64,000 nt of DNA from Syncephalastrum monosporum B8922 (lineage: Eukaryota > Mucoromycota > Mucoromycetes > Mucorales > Syncephalastraceae), in the NCBI GenBank assembly GCA_000697355.1, contig JNEN01000885.1, forward strand, positions 248,001-312,000. The letters run 5' to 3'. Both the position numbers and the translations under genes were made by a program. The notes under the pieces are model-generated. The model ran no database searches, had not been told where the DNA came from, and worked only from the letters and a program-made list of their open reading frames with translations. Shown one piece after another: positions 48,296 to 58,502 of this stretch (positions are counted from its first letter, which is position 1; the number at the start of each line of letters is the position of its first letter).

Positions 48296-48818
48296 GGAGG
48301 ACAAGAGAAAGGGACAACAATAACAAAAAATGCAAGAGGGAATCCGTGTAGCTGAGAAATTATTTTTTTTCTTTTTCTTACTCACGCGTCGCGTTTAAAT
48401 TCACGCGATCGCACAAGAAACTTCGTTTCCTTGCTGACGGATTTATATGTTTACACTACATACGCACTATTTCTGTATTCAGGAACAAACTTACCACGCC
48501 ACTGCGATTCACTTTATTTTTGTACCTTGCGTTCAACTTAAAGAAGTTTATAATCAGAATATTTGAAAGAGAGGCAGGATCATGTTTTTTAGACAAAAAA
48601 GTATATTTCAAGTATGTATTCGTACAGAGGAGGGAGGTTTACAAAGAAAGGGAAGAAAGAAAAAGGACTGCAGCGATGCAAATATAATAATGATGTATGA
48701 ATGAGATCAATATAACAGATCAGAACGAGAAAAGGAGAAAAGGAAAATGAGGATGAAAGGGCGGCCAGTTCGGGAAAAAAAATACGCAATTCGTCTCTTC
48801 CTCGTCTTTTGGGTAAAA
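48296..48818. other. Intergenic spacer, TPX2-like promoter
   Basis: 523 bp between two minus-strand genes. A GTGAGTAAG...TTTCTCAG pair at 48385-48352 could be a very short 5' UTR intron (34 nt) but is too small to trust. Confidence 0.45.
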
Positions 48819-49125
48819 TTAGCAACAGGCCTCGCATGCTTCTTCAGTGCAGCAGCAGCAGAGCTCTTCGAGAGCACAGCATGCCAGGCATCCGATCAAG
48901 CAGCCCATGCAGCCGCCGCCGCCGCTTCGCTGTTGCTGGGGCTGCTGGACATACACCGGTTGAGGAGCCGGTTGAGGTTGGTAGTAGCCTATCAAAGATA
49001 TTTAGTCAGCTTGGCCTTTCCCTTGGTCTGTATGTCAACGCACCTCCTTGGGGCTGGTAGGACTGCTGCGGCGGAGGAGGGTAGTAGCCGCCTTGCTGGG
49101 GAGGGTATTGCTGGTACTGGTTCAT
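48819..49125 (-). CDS. CYSTM-type small tail-anchored Cys-rich protein
   Basis: Exons 49125-49044 and 48988-48819; 83 aa. The first ~50 residues are Gln/Pro/Tyr/Gly-rich (YQQYPPQQGGYYPPPP), followed by a C-terminal cysteine-rich module (GCMGCLIGCLACCALEELCCCC...CC). This is the CYSTM layout of small stress-related eukaryotic proteins that sit in membranes by their Cys-rich tail. CYSTM proteins are linked to metal and stress tolerance; the role here is inference. Confidence 0.85.
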
Positions 49126-50176
49126 GTCGATGCGTGTAAGAGGCAAGAGGTGAAAACAAAAAGAGAGGAAAAGGCAAAATTGCCTTTTTATATATTATAT
49201 TTTTTTTATTTGAGCTAACAGAATTTGGCGATAGTCTTGGCGGGGCAAGATGCACTGTGGCGCATATTCGCCAAGAGCAGACCGATTTACCGTCCTCTTT
49301 CGGCTGCTGTGGCGATGGGTCCAGGTTTACCTTTTCCCGTGATCTAAATATATTTCATAATGCTATCCCCCTTTCTCCCTTCTCTTCACTTCATAATAGG
49401 CGCATACGCATGGGTCTCCGTATCCGCTTTTTCTTTATTTTTCTTCTGCATTGGTCGTTTTGGTACTCGAGGAAAGGAGAAAAAAAGGCAGCATCCTATA
49501 GTGCAAGAAAATGGCGCTGTATAGAATACAAGCGCCGCACATATGTTTGATCAGCCCGTGCTTTAGGAATTCAATTTACGAGGAAAAGACAATTGTGACG
49601 TTCTGTAGAATCTCTGCCGTAATCAAGTGTTCAGATCTTGGCCTTGTCATGCCGATAAAGGGAATAGAAGTAACTGCACAAACCGATTGAGTACATTGCC
49701 CAATTGCATTTGACTATATCTGTGGTGAATGATACATGTAGTTCTTGGCTGGTCAGATGACTCGTGCCTGCATTGTTTTCAAAGTGCTTCTAAATTTAAC
49801 CTCCAAACGGAGCTGTGCCTTACCATGTACAGTATCACCAGATGATCTTCCGTCGGTCAAGCCAGGTAGTGCTGCTGCTACGGGTCAGGCATACGGCAAG
49901 CAAACCACATTTGCTGTGGCGTTCCACTCTCACAGCGTTGATATAAATTTATCGTAGCTCAAGAGTTCACGTGCATGCAGAGACTGACACACATTACACA
50001 GATCTTGGCAAAGAAAAATGGACTGTCATTCCATGGGCATACAGCATAAGGGTACCTGTCTCTCTTCTGTTATACATTTCAACCCAGTTGTGGAGGCGCT
50101 GTGTTCCTTGTATTTACATACGACAAAAAAAAAAAAAAAGGAGAAGAAAAAATGGTATCGTGTCTTCTAACAAACA
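49126..50176. other. Intergenic region
   Basis: 1.05 kb between two minus-strand genes. T-rich near 49200 and an A-tract at 50127-50140. It contains the CYSTM promoter. No gene was recognised. Confidence 0.55.
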
Positions 50177-51493
50177 TTAACTTGTCGTGGAGGGAGCCGA
50201 CGTCTGCTGTTGGTGTTGCTGTTGTTCGCGGTGGTGTTGGAGTCGTTCACGGGACGCTTTCTTCAGCATGGCCACTCGGGCTGTGGTAGTGTGCCATCGA
50301 TGGATCCCGAGCGTGGTTGTCATGCCCACGATAAGCAGAGAGCCGAGGATTGTATTCATGTCGGGGTGTTCATGGAATATCAGCGCTCCAAAGAGAAATG
50401 CAAAGAAAATGTCATTCACGCGAAACAGTGTTGCCAAGCCCACAGGCGCCTGCCGTAGCCTACATACGTTGATAAGTACAAGATGAAATATACTCAGTCA
50501 CTTGTTACCCTTGATTGAGGAGGCATTGACCGACAAAGGACAGCATTCCGACCGTCGCAAGGTGGAGCCAATCTTGACGCGGACGTTCGAAGAAAAGCAA
50601 AAAGTCGCCATGAAAGAGGTATAAGCCCAGGGGACACAAGACAACGGAGGCCAGGCCAAAATAGACGGTATGTACAATGAAATGGGTGCTCTTCGACTTG
50701 CGGACCGCGACGTACGCAGCAGCGGAGAGCATGGCGCCGAGCAGTGCGTATGCGATCGCAAAGGTGCGTTGCTTGCCCCACTGCAACTCGAACAGAGGAG
50801 GCGGCTTGGCAATGAGGATAACGCCGACCGCACAGAGAACAGTGCGGAAGATGTCAAACAGCGAGAAGGGGTCATCAAAGAGCAGACTCAGAACAATGGC
50901 TGTGAAGGCTGGGCCGAGGGAAAGAAGAACTAGGCCGGCCAATGGTAGTATGAGTATTCAATATTCTGTCAAGGATGGGATACTTTACCAGACGCCTCTA
51001 ACAGGTCAAGGTGACGTAGACTATAAAAGAAGAGGACGAGGCCGAGGACACCTGCAACGGCTCTAAAGACGATCCACCGCCGGAAGTCCGGACGCTTTCC
51101 CCAAGGATAAATGCGCCAGACCGCACAGACAAGTAAGGAAAGCACCAATTGCACCGTCCCACGTGCCAGCACGAGCTCAAAGACGGACAGCCGGACCCAC
51201 TTGACGAGCACAGACACGACGGTGAAGCATAACGCGGACAGCACCAGAAAGCCAAGGCCTGCCATCTCTTTGCGGCGTTGCATCGGGTCTGTGCTGAGCG
51301 CAAGCACTCTTAACTCGGGATCCCCACTGCCAGCACTACTCGCCGCACTGCTGCCACCGCCTCTTGCTCCTGCCGCGCCTGCTGCTAAAAGTGGGGTTGC
51401 CTCATTCACAATCGTAATGCTCGTTGGTAGTCTCTTTATGCGGCTCTTTTTGTTGCTGGATTCTACCGCACCCGTCGCACTGGTGCTCGCCAT
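50177..51493 (-). CDS. EamA/DMT-superfamily membrane transporter (SLC35G-like)
   Basis: Three exons (minus): 51493-50989, 50929-50509, 50459-50177; 402 aa. The N-terminus is ~75 residues, Ser/Ala/Gly-rich and cytosolic. About ten hydrophobic helices follow in two EamA repeats: AGLGFLVLSALCFTVVSVLVKW, FRAVAGVLGLVLFFYSLRHLDLLEAS and LGPAFTAIVLSLLFDD, then the second half AYALLGAMLSAAAYVAVRKS, GLATLFRVNDIFFAFLFGALIFHE. The tail is Gln/His-rich. Family members move nucleotide sugars, amino acids or acyl-carnitine-like solutes; the substrate is unknown. The acceptor before 50929 was chosen at CCTAG to keep EAS-V-LLSLGP in frame. Confidence 0.85.
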
Positions 51494-52319
51494 TGAGAGC
51501 AACCGAAAGGGAAAAGTACAAAGAAGAGAGAGAGAAAAATAGCGTCTGCTGTTGACGGCTGCTGCTTGGGTTTACAACAACACAAGTGAAAAAAACAAAC
51601 TGCAATATTTCTAGCATTCAATTCCTGTTATACATTCGGTTGTAAACGCTTACGCCTGAATAGTTTGGGGACGTCGCTCTTGTAGCATTCTCGTCAGATT
51701 TTTTTTTTTTTTTTTTTGGGCATGAATCAACCAATTCCTCCACCCGCAAAGTTATTTTGCATGCTATCGTTTACATGTCACCACGCAATTGCGCCTCTTA
51801 TCCCTTTTCGACCCCTCTGTACGAATGGTACCATGCCGATCGAGAAATACACTCACTATACGCCGCCGTCGTACCTGTTGAAATCAGATGGCTTGCTATT
51901 CTAATGCGTCCCCTCCATATTCACCAAGCTGTTCATTAAATTGTATTACATGTACTACAGACAGGAGCAGTACATCAACTGCTTGTAATGACAGTAACTT
52001 CCTGTGAACCATTAGATAATTTATTTCAATCCATCCAAATAAACCACTATCGTGCCACGCACCCATATTCCTGCGTTCTAATTCAACTAAAATGTCAGAA
52101 GCTGCACCACTTTCAATTGAGGGCGACAGTTATCGAGATTAGCGATAAACGATGGTGGGGCTGGCCTGGATGTCATTGTTGCAAGGTCACATGGAAGGAA
52201 TCCAAAAAAAAAAAAAAAAAAAAAAGTTCCAGGAAAAGTCTCGGGACTGATTTTACCCACAAATAGATCTCTTCAATTCCCATTTGGGTAAGCCAGTTTC
52301 GTCCCTTTCTTTGATCTTC
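51494..52319. promoter_or_regulatory. Divergent region between the DMT transporter and chorismate mutase
   Basis: 826 bp with a T-tract at about 51700-51717 and an A-tract at 52203-52224. It presumably drives both genes. No further gene was seen. Confidence 0.5.
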
Positions 52320-53364
52320 ATGAGCAACTTCACAAAAGACGATTCCTTCACGCTCGACAAAATTCGGAATACGCTCGTGCGTCTCGAGGATACCATTATT
52401 TTCGGTGAGCGATACTCAATACACCCGTGAACTGTTCTTCTCTGACGCGATGCGAAGGCCTCATTGAGCGAGCTCAATTTGCTCTCAACAAGTGCATTTA
52501 TACCTCGGGTGCGCTCGAATTCAACGGTGCCACTGGAGACCGCAGCTTCCTTGAGTTCTTTTTATGGGAGACCGAGAAAGTCCATGGTAAGCCGCCCATA
52601 CTTGATTTATCGATTAATCTCATATCATGATTTAAAACGTAATGACTCATCGTTCAAAATTATCTCTTGATAATGACAGCCAAAGTGCGAAGATATCAAA
52701 GGTATTTCCGAGCCATTGTGGATGCATTCAACTCACAACAATTTAATTATAATGACGCTTCAGTCCGGACGAATACGCCTTCACATCGCCTTTGCCTGAA
52801 CCTATCCTCCCTCCCCTCGAATACCCGTCGTTCCTGCATCCGAACGACATCAACGTGAACGCTCAGATCATGAAGGTCTACACCGAATCCATTGTGCCTG
52901 TTATCTGCGAAGATCGCGATGACAGCAACTATGGCAGCTCGGCTACACGCGACATTGAGTGTCTTCAGGCCCTCAGTCGACGTATCCACTATGGTGAGTT
53001 TCAACCCCTTTATCCTTGCTCTATGTTTTCTGATCCAGGGGTAGGCAAATTTGTCGCCGAGAGCAAATTCCGGTCCAATCCGGAGGAGTATATCCGCCTC
53101 GCCCAAGCCAACGACCGTGAGGGCATCAACGAGCTATTGACCAACCGTCAGGTCGAGATTAAGCTGCTTGAGCGCCTGCGCCGGAAGGCACTGGTGTACG
53201 GTCAAACTTTGGATCAAGCCGAAGAGGGAACTAGTAACCTGCTGCGCATCCCCGTTCAGGCTGTCGTAGAATTGTACGAACGGTGGGTCATTCCGCTCAC
53301 CAAGGAAGTCGAAGTGGACTATCTGGTCGAGCGGGGTCTTGCTGCTGCTGCTGCTGAGAAATAA
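52320..53364 (+). CDS. ARO7: Chorismate mutase (AroQ-type, fungal)
   Basis: Five exons: 52320-52404, 52458-52586, 52680-52701, 52764-52993, 53045-53364; 261 aa (yeast Aro7: 256). Converts chorismate to prephenate on the way to Phe and Tyr. The all-helical fold is marked by TLDKIRNTLVRLEDTIIFGLIERAQF, SPDEYAFTSPLPEPILPPLEYPSFLHPNDINVN, CLQALSRRIHYGKFVAESKF, NDREGINELLTNRQVE and VVELYERWVIPLTKEVEVDYL. The conserved arginines and lysines of the active site are present. Fungal enzymes of this type are inhibited by Tyr and activated by Trp, by family. The third exon is just 22 nt (part of AKVRRYQS). The protein ends in an Ala run and Lys. Confidence 0.96.
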
Positions 53365-53545
53365 ATAGGGCTCATGTGTTGTATAGAATATGTATATTGA
53401 CTTGTTGGGTGGGAATGCAACTAACTTATTGGGCATGCAGTAATGACTGCAAAATTTGAAGTAATATCTACAACGACGGGAGAATGATGCATAAAGAGCA
53501 CAGAATGGGAATGGATATATGAGTCAGAAAAACGATTAAGACGAG

Positions 53546-55737
53546 TTAGATTGTCCAAGCTAAAATGTAAAGGATTTTCTTTTCAACGAAAGCGTCGATC
53601 GCTTCAGCATCTTTCTTTGCCGCAACTACGCACAAATGATGAGATCATGGCCCTTTTCTAGAATGAAGTGTACTTACTGCAGAAGGTGGAGACAAGCTTG
53701 GGTATACCGTTCCACACTTGGCGAGTGCCTACGATGGGACACAATATGTCTGTGATCAGATCGACCAAGACAGCCGAGTACGGCGGCGCCATGCTCATCA
53801 ATAGCTATATTTCATTGCGTCAAAACGGGCCTTCAGCTGACATAAAGAGCTTACCTCTGTGATCAAGTGCACCGTCAAACTCGTGTCAATCTTTGAGTTG
53901 AAGCTTTCCCTTCGCATATACTTCAAGACTGGAATGACATATCCCAATTTTGCTAGGTGCACCAACCGTTCCATCCATCGTCGTTGAAGCGCCGCCTAGA
54001 TAAAATTTAACAAGTGGAATCGCCTCAACGATCACGACTTACATGAAGCTCGTGGGCAAAGCCAGTATACCGTCGGGGAAGACAGTTCTTGATCACCTGG
54101 AAAACAAGCGGCTGCTGTGCAGGCTGTCGCTCGACAATCTCATCCAGTAGTAGCATAGGCAGTGGGACTTCTGTGGACCGAAAATAGGTCTCAAAGTACT
54201 CTGTCTCTGTCATCAAGTGTTCAAGCCAGTGGAGGATAGCTAGAGACGCAACCGGTGTTCTATAATGAATGAGATACTGTAGTTTCTTTCAAGTTTGAAT
54301 GCTTACGAAATCGCATTGAGAATATTTTCGAGCTGCCCAGAAAAGGTGTCGCCTCTTGCTTCGTTGAGCGATTTGCGTAAATCAGTCAGAAGTTTGCGTG
54401 TATTCTCGACGTCCGAGTAATGCTAAAGAATATATCAGATAATGCATGTTGTATTTGACAGGACTTACCTCTTTGGGAGACACATCGTCAAACTCGGTGG
54501 CGTGCGCAATCAAGTAAATGATCTGTTCCACTGTATCATTGCGTAATGTGACACTTGCACTAGGGACGTAGACGGCTTTCAAGAAGAAGTCTAGACAGCA
54601 AGTTAGCTTCAAACAGTCTTTCTTTCCGGACCACATACTGATGAGATCAAAATCGCGTATAAAAGAAAGCGGAGGAGGATGTTCTGCCGAATAGAGTCGA
54701 TGAACAGTGATAATGTCACTTGGTATCACGCGTCTCGTTTGTTTGATTGACTGCAATGACTTTTTGAGTTCGGGAGGACCCTCTGAGAGATAATTTGATA
54801 GGAAATCGACGGTCTCCTGGCTACGAATTGCGTCAGTGCGGGTCGAAAGCTTAGGGGTATGTACGTACTGTCCCTTGCGGGAGGCCATTCGCTCCAAGGC
54901 TTTCGTCAAACGTGTCATGGAGATATCACTGTACTTGTTTTTCAGGCGCCACAGGAGGAGCTGCACGTAAATATAAACATGTTCTTGCTCGGTGCATAGA
55001 TTCGTAAAGTCCTCGACGGTCTCATCCACTTCGACGTCGTCTTTGGTCATGACGTTCAAAAAGGTATTGGTCAGAACCAAGTTGAGGATTTCGGAATGGT
55101 TGGCGGTGGTCTTTAGCTGGGAGACTTCGTTTCCGTAACCTGCTTGCGCCATGCGTACAACCGCTGTGTTGAGGAACTCAGAACGAGGGTGTTTTTCGAG
55201 AAGTCGATAGATCATTTGGCGCCAATGCGGTTCCTGCACGAATCCCTGCCATGCTTCTTCGGATATGTCCGCCTACATTGTTATTATCATTAGTACCTTC
55301 CTATGCAGACGCGTCGGACCTACTTTTCCATCGATAACAGCCGCATCGACCGCAGTGCTGTTAAATTGTTGAAGAAGCACGGCCGTAATCTGCTCGCGAA
55401 ACAGGGCTTGACAATCGATCTTATACGGCTCAGCTGTGTGACAGAGTTCTTCGCACATCGCCGCCAGCCCAGTATAGGACTGCGACAGGGCAGAAACCGC
55501 ATCGACAGGCCTACCACCCACATAAAGGAAATCATCGACAACATTGGCAGCGTTAGGCTCTAGTACGGCATCTACAAAGAAATGAATAGTCGAATTCCAC
55601 GTAGATCGTACTCGATTGCTCTGCTTACCGGGTGCGTTCAGCACTTGTGCGTACTGGCTCAGCAGCATTTGCTCTGAACCTTGTGACTAGGAGAACGATC
55701 AACATGATGAGCTTGAAATCCTGCTTATGCTTACCAT
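53546..55737 (-). CDS. NELF-C/D (TH1) subunit of the negative elongation factor
   Basis: Eleven exons (minus): 55737-55735 (ATG only), 55686-55629, 55571-55324, 55272-54869, 54820-54639, 54590-54469, 54422-54307, 54259-54043, 53995-53855, 53804-53678, 53625-53546; 565 aa (human NELF-C/D: 590). Colinear with the TH1 family throughout: LEPNAANVVDDFLYVGGRPVDAVSALSQSYTGLAAM, EPHWRQMIYRLLEKHP, LNTAVVRMAQAGYGNEVSQL, IIYLIAHATEF, MLLLDEIVERQ, RLVHLAKLGYVIPVLKYMRRES, LITELLMSMAPPYSAVLVDLI. In animals NELF holds RNA polymerase II paused near promoters. Yeast lacks NELF. The start is a prediction: ATG as the last codon before an intron gives the best N-terminus. A further upstream frame would overlap the divergent gene's start. 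Confidence 0.88.
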
Positions 55738-55996
55738 AAGAGTAGAGGTGGAAGAAACGCTGTATGTCGGTGACTGCTGAGTGGTGGAGTCCTTCAGAAA
55801 ATAAAAAAATGTGTATGCAAAATGGATCCACCAAATACTCTGGCAGGCGAACTCTACGTGAATAAATTCGGGGAATGAATTCGGTATCACTCGGCTCTGG
55901 ACAGACGAGGTGTAGAGTGCGCGCTCCCTTGCCTTCGTTTGCAGTTCGCCCTCCTCCTCCTCGCTTCGTAAACTTGCAACAAACCGGACGGACAAC
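55738..55996. promoter_or_regulatory. Compact divergent promoter, NELF-C/D and DUF2009 gene
   Basis: About 260 bp separate the two start codons, so both genes probably share this region and may be co-expressed. No clear TATA box. Confidence 0.5.
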
Positions 55997-58502
55997 ATGG
56001 AAGCGACTTCCACTGCAGACGCTAAAGCTTTCTGTGTAGAATGCAGAGATCAAGAAGTATGTCTGTCTGCCATCCCTCCCCCCCCCCCGACCTCCTCCCT
56101 CCAAACACCTACCCCCGATTGTCTGCGATCGAAAAGCGATTGCCCACCTCGCCCGTCCCGGATCGCACACGGTCTTAGGCTCACCACTCTCATAGGCTTC
56201 TGTCTTTTGCGAACAGTGCGATGAGGACTTTTGTGAAGTGTGCCACGGTAAGCGTTACCGATCAGAGCGAGGCAGCACACGATCTGAATCGTGAAAATAA
56301 ACCACCAGCTATGCTCCACCGCACCGGCAACAGACGCAAGCATATTGCAAAGAATCTTCGTGTCGATGCTTCACAAATGGCAACCGCTGTCTCTGCAGCT
56401 GTACCGCCGAGCGCATCATCCAAATCAAACCAGACAACCACAGTACGTCAATTGACCGTGCTTTTCTTATGCGGCGCTGATACGGGTTTTGTGCTTCCTG
56501 TAGATAAATGGATCCAGCGAGAAGACGCCGGCAGTGGATCTCGACGGGACTATCATCCACGGAAGTGGTGCCACTTTTGGCGAGTGGATGATCAACAGGT
56601 CAGTCAGGACAAGGTGGACCTATATAAAGTGGTCTGGTTTTAACAGCCCCATCATATAGAGCCAAATTTGTTCCCCTGCGACTGAACGCACAAGAACGAG
56701 GCATGCTGCGATTGTAAGTGAAGAAAATCATACAAGCGCGTTATTGACAGAAGAAAAGACTTGAAGCGGCCTTGAACGTCTCTGAGTACACGGGTTAGTC
56801 TTACCTCATAAGAACAAAAACAAAGTTAACTCAAACCTTACAGATCACATCGACATCATCTCCTATTCCAACAAGGCGCGGCGCATCGTGGGGCAAATCC
56901 GTGACCTTTGCTCCATCATCTCTGGCCTTCTCGTTGCGGGCGACTATAAGATTGGGGATGAGCTTTTCTCAAACCGTACCCTTAAGGACAATGAGGCTTT
57001 TTTCCAATGTGTTTTCGAAGTGGGTCGACGGTAAGCTTTTGGACTAACCTAAAGAATACTCTTGCTCATGAAGGACAGGCATAAGATCATGAATCCGGAG
57101 AAAATGCGCTCTACCTACGGCAAATTGATGTATATGCTCATGGTAAGACATTTACAAGTAAATGGTACAGTTCCCTCAACCCAGGCGTAGGATTCCGTGA
57201 TGCCTGAAGTAGAAGATATGCTTGGCTTCTCGTGCGTCATCCCCATCCAAACCGTTTACGGTTTCTTGAGCGAAAACGATTGTCTCGAACTTCTGCATGA
57301 CGATGCTATCGCTCTCGCCACACGCGAGGTGTCACCTGCATTCAAATCCCGAGATCAGATCGATGCTGAAGTGCAGCGCAAGAAGCGCGCGATCGAGTAC
57401 CTGAGCGATAAGTATGCGGGCGATTTGGTTTCCAAGGACGACATTGCCCGGTGTCTTGCATCTTTATCGGACAACCATGCGTTCCTGAAAGCCAATCGGT
57501 ATGGGCCGAGCCAAAAACATTCTTGCCTATTTCTCACAATACACATTAGTGACCCCTGTGAAAAGATGCTCAAATACATGAACAAGTACTTCAACCCCTC
57601 CAAGACCGAGAGCGGCTACTCGCTCGCCATCATGGCCGGCAGACACGGCCATCGACTCACCCACACGCATTCGAGCCAGTTTAGCTATGTTCATCAGTCC
57701 TTGTGTCTTTGGCGTGAAATCGTTCACGAAATGTTTATGCTTTGGAGCCTTTCTGATGAAGATCTGATCTCGGTTAATCCATACCGATTAACCAACACCG
57801 GCCAAGGTCTTCAGCGAATCCAACCTTGCCGTGGTATCAGTGGCGCGATGCACAAGATCCTGAGTAGAACACAGAAAAAGACCGGCTCCTGGGTGGGAAG
57901 CAGTGTTTTCCATTTGGGTGATCGTGATGTACCCAATGCATTTATGTTTATAGACAAGGTAAAACGCATGACCCCATTGCTCATGTATGTGTGCTAACCT
58001 TCCCGTTCACACACGCGGCCACAGTATAACCAGGTCTCGCGGATTCTAGGCCCCATTGTCAACACGCTTGACAAATTGGACACGATCGTTCAAGATCCTG
58101 CCATAGCAGACTATATTGAAGATCAATATGGCGATGTTGATACCTGTCGCAAAGACATCCTACGTAAGACAAGCATTTTAAATTGGGTAGGACGAAAATC
58201 TCATTTTCTCTATAGACGACTTCTTCCGCTATGGCTTCGATGGTTCGGGCGCAGATAATTATTTCGACGCCGGTAGCTGTATCGACGGACGACTCACTTC
58301 AGCATGGAACTGTAAGTAAAATACACGGAGGACGACAGTGCACTGAGCTTATTTTTTGCTCCTTAGGGTGTTCTCAAATCGAAAAGAAAAAGTTCTTCCC
58401 CGTATTCCTTCTTACAGTAAGCTAGTCTCTGCTCAGCAATTCCAATTATCTTGCTAATGAGACGCGTAGGGCTTTGTTGGATTTGATGGTGCAGGATGGT
58501 AA
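55997..58502 (+). CDS. UPF0652/DUF2009 family protein with N-terminal B-box zinc finger
   Basis: Fourteen exons: 55997-56056, 56196-56247, 56309-56442, 56504-56598, 56660-56713, 56759-56793, 56844-57030, 57079-57142, 57191-57498, 57550-57958, 58025-58163, 58216-58311, 58367-58416, 58470-58502; 571 aa. A B-box-like finger (CVEC...CEQCDEDFCEVCH...H, Cys ~13 to His ~49) is followed by a long conserved domain without known activity: [86 protein letters not shown], ending DGRLTSAWNWC and GFVGFDGAGW. The family is widely conserved in eukaryotes and annotated only as unknown. Intron 1 carries a C-tract. Confidence 0.85.

Noticed and set aside
48352..48385. 34-nt intron in the TPX2-like 5' UTR
   Set aside because: Splice sites look good but the length is below the other introns here (41 nt or more).
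46283..48385. Plus-strand frames opposite the TPX2-like gene
   Set aside because: They are shadows of a repetitive Ser/Pro-rich coding exon.
53546..55998. Longer NELF-C/D N-terminus starting at 55998
   Set aside because: It would overlap the start codon of the divergent DUF2009 gene and adds unrelated, low-similarity sequence.
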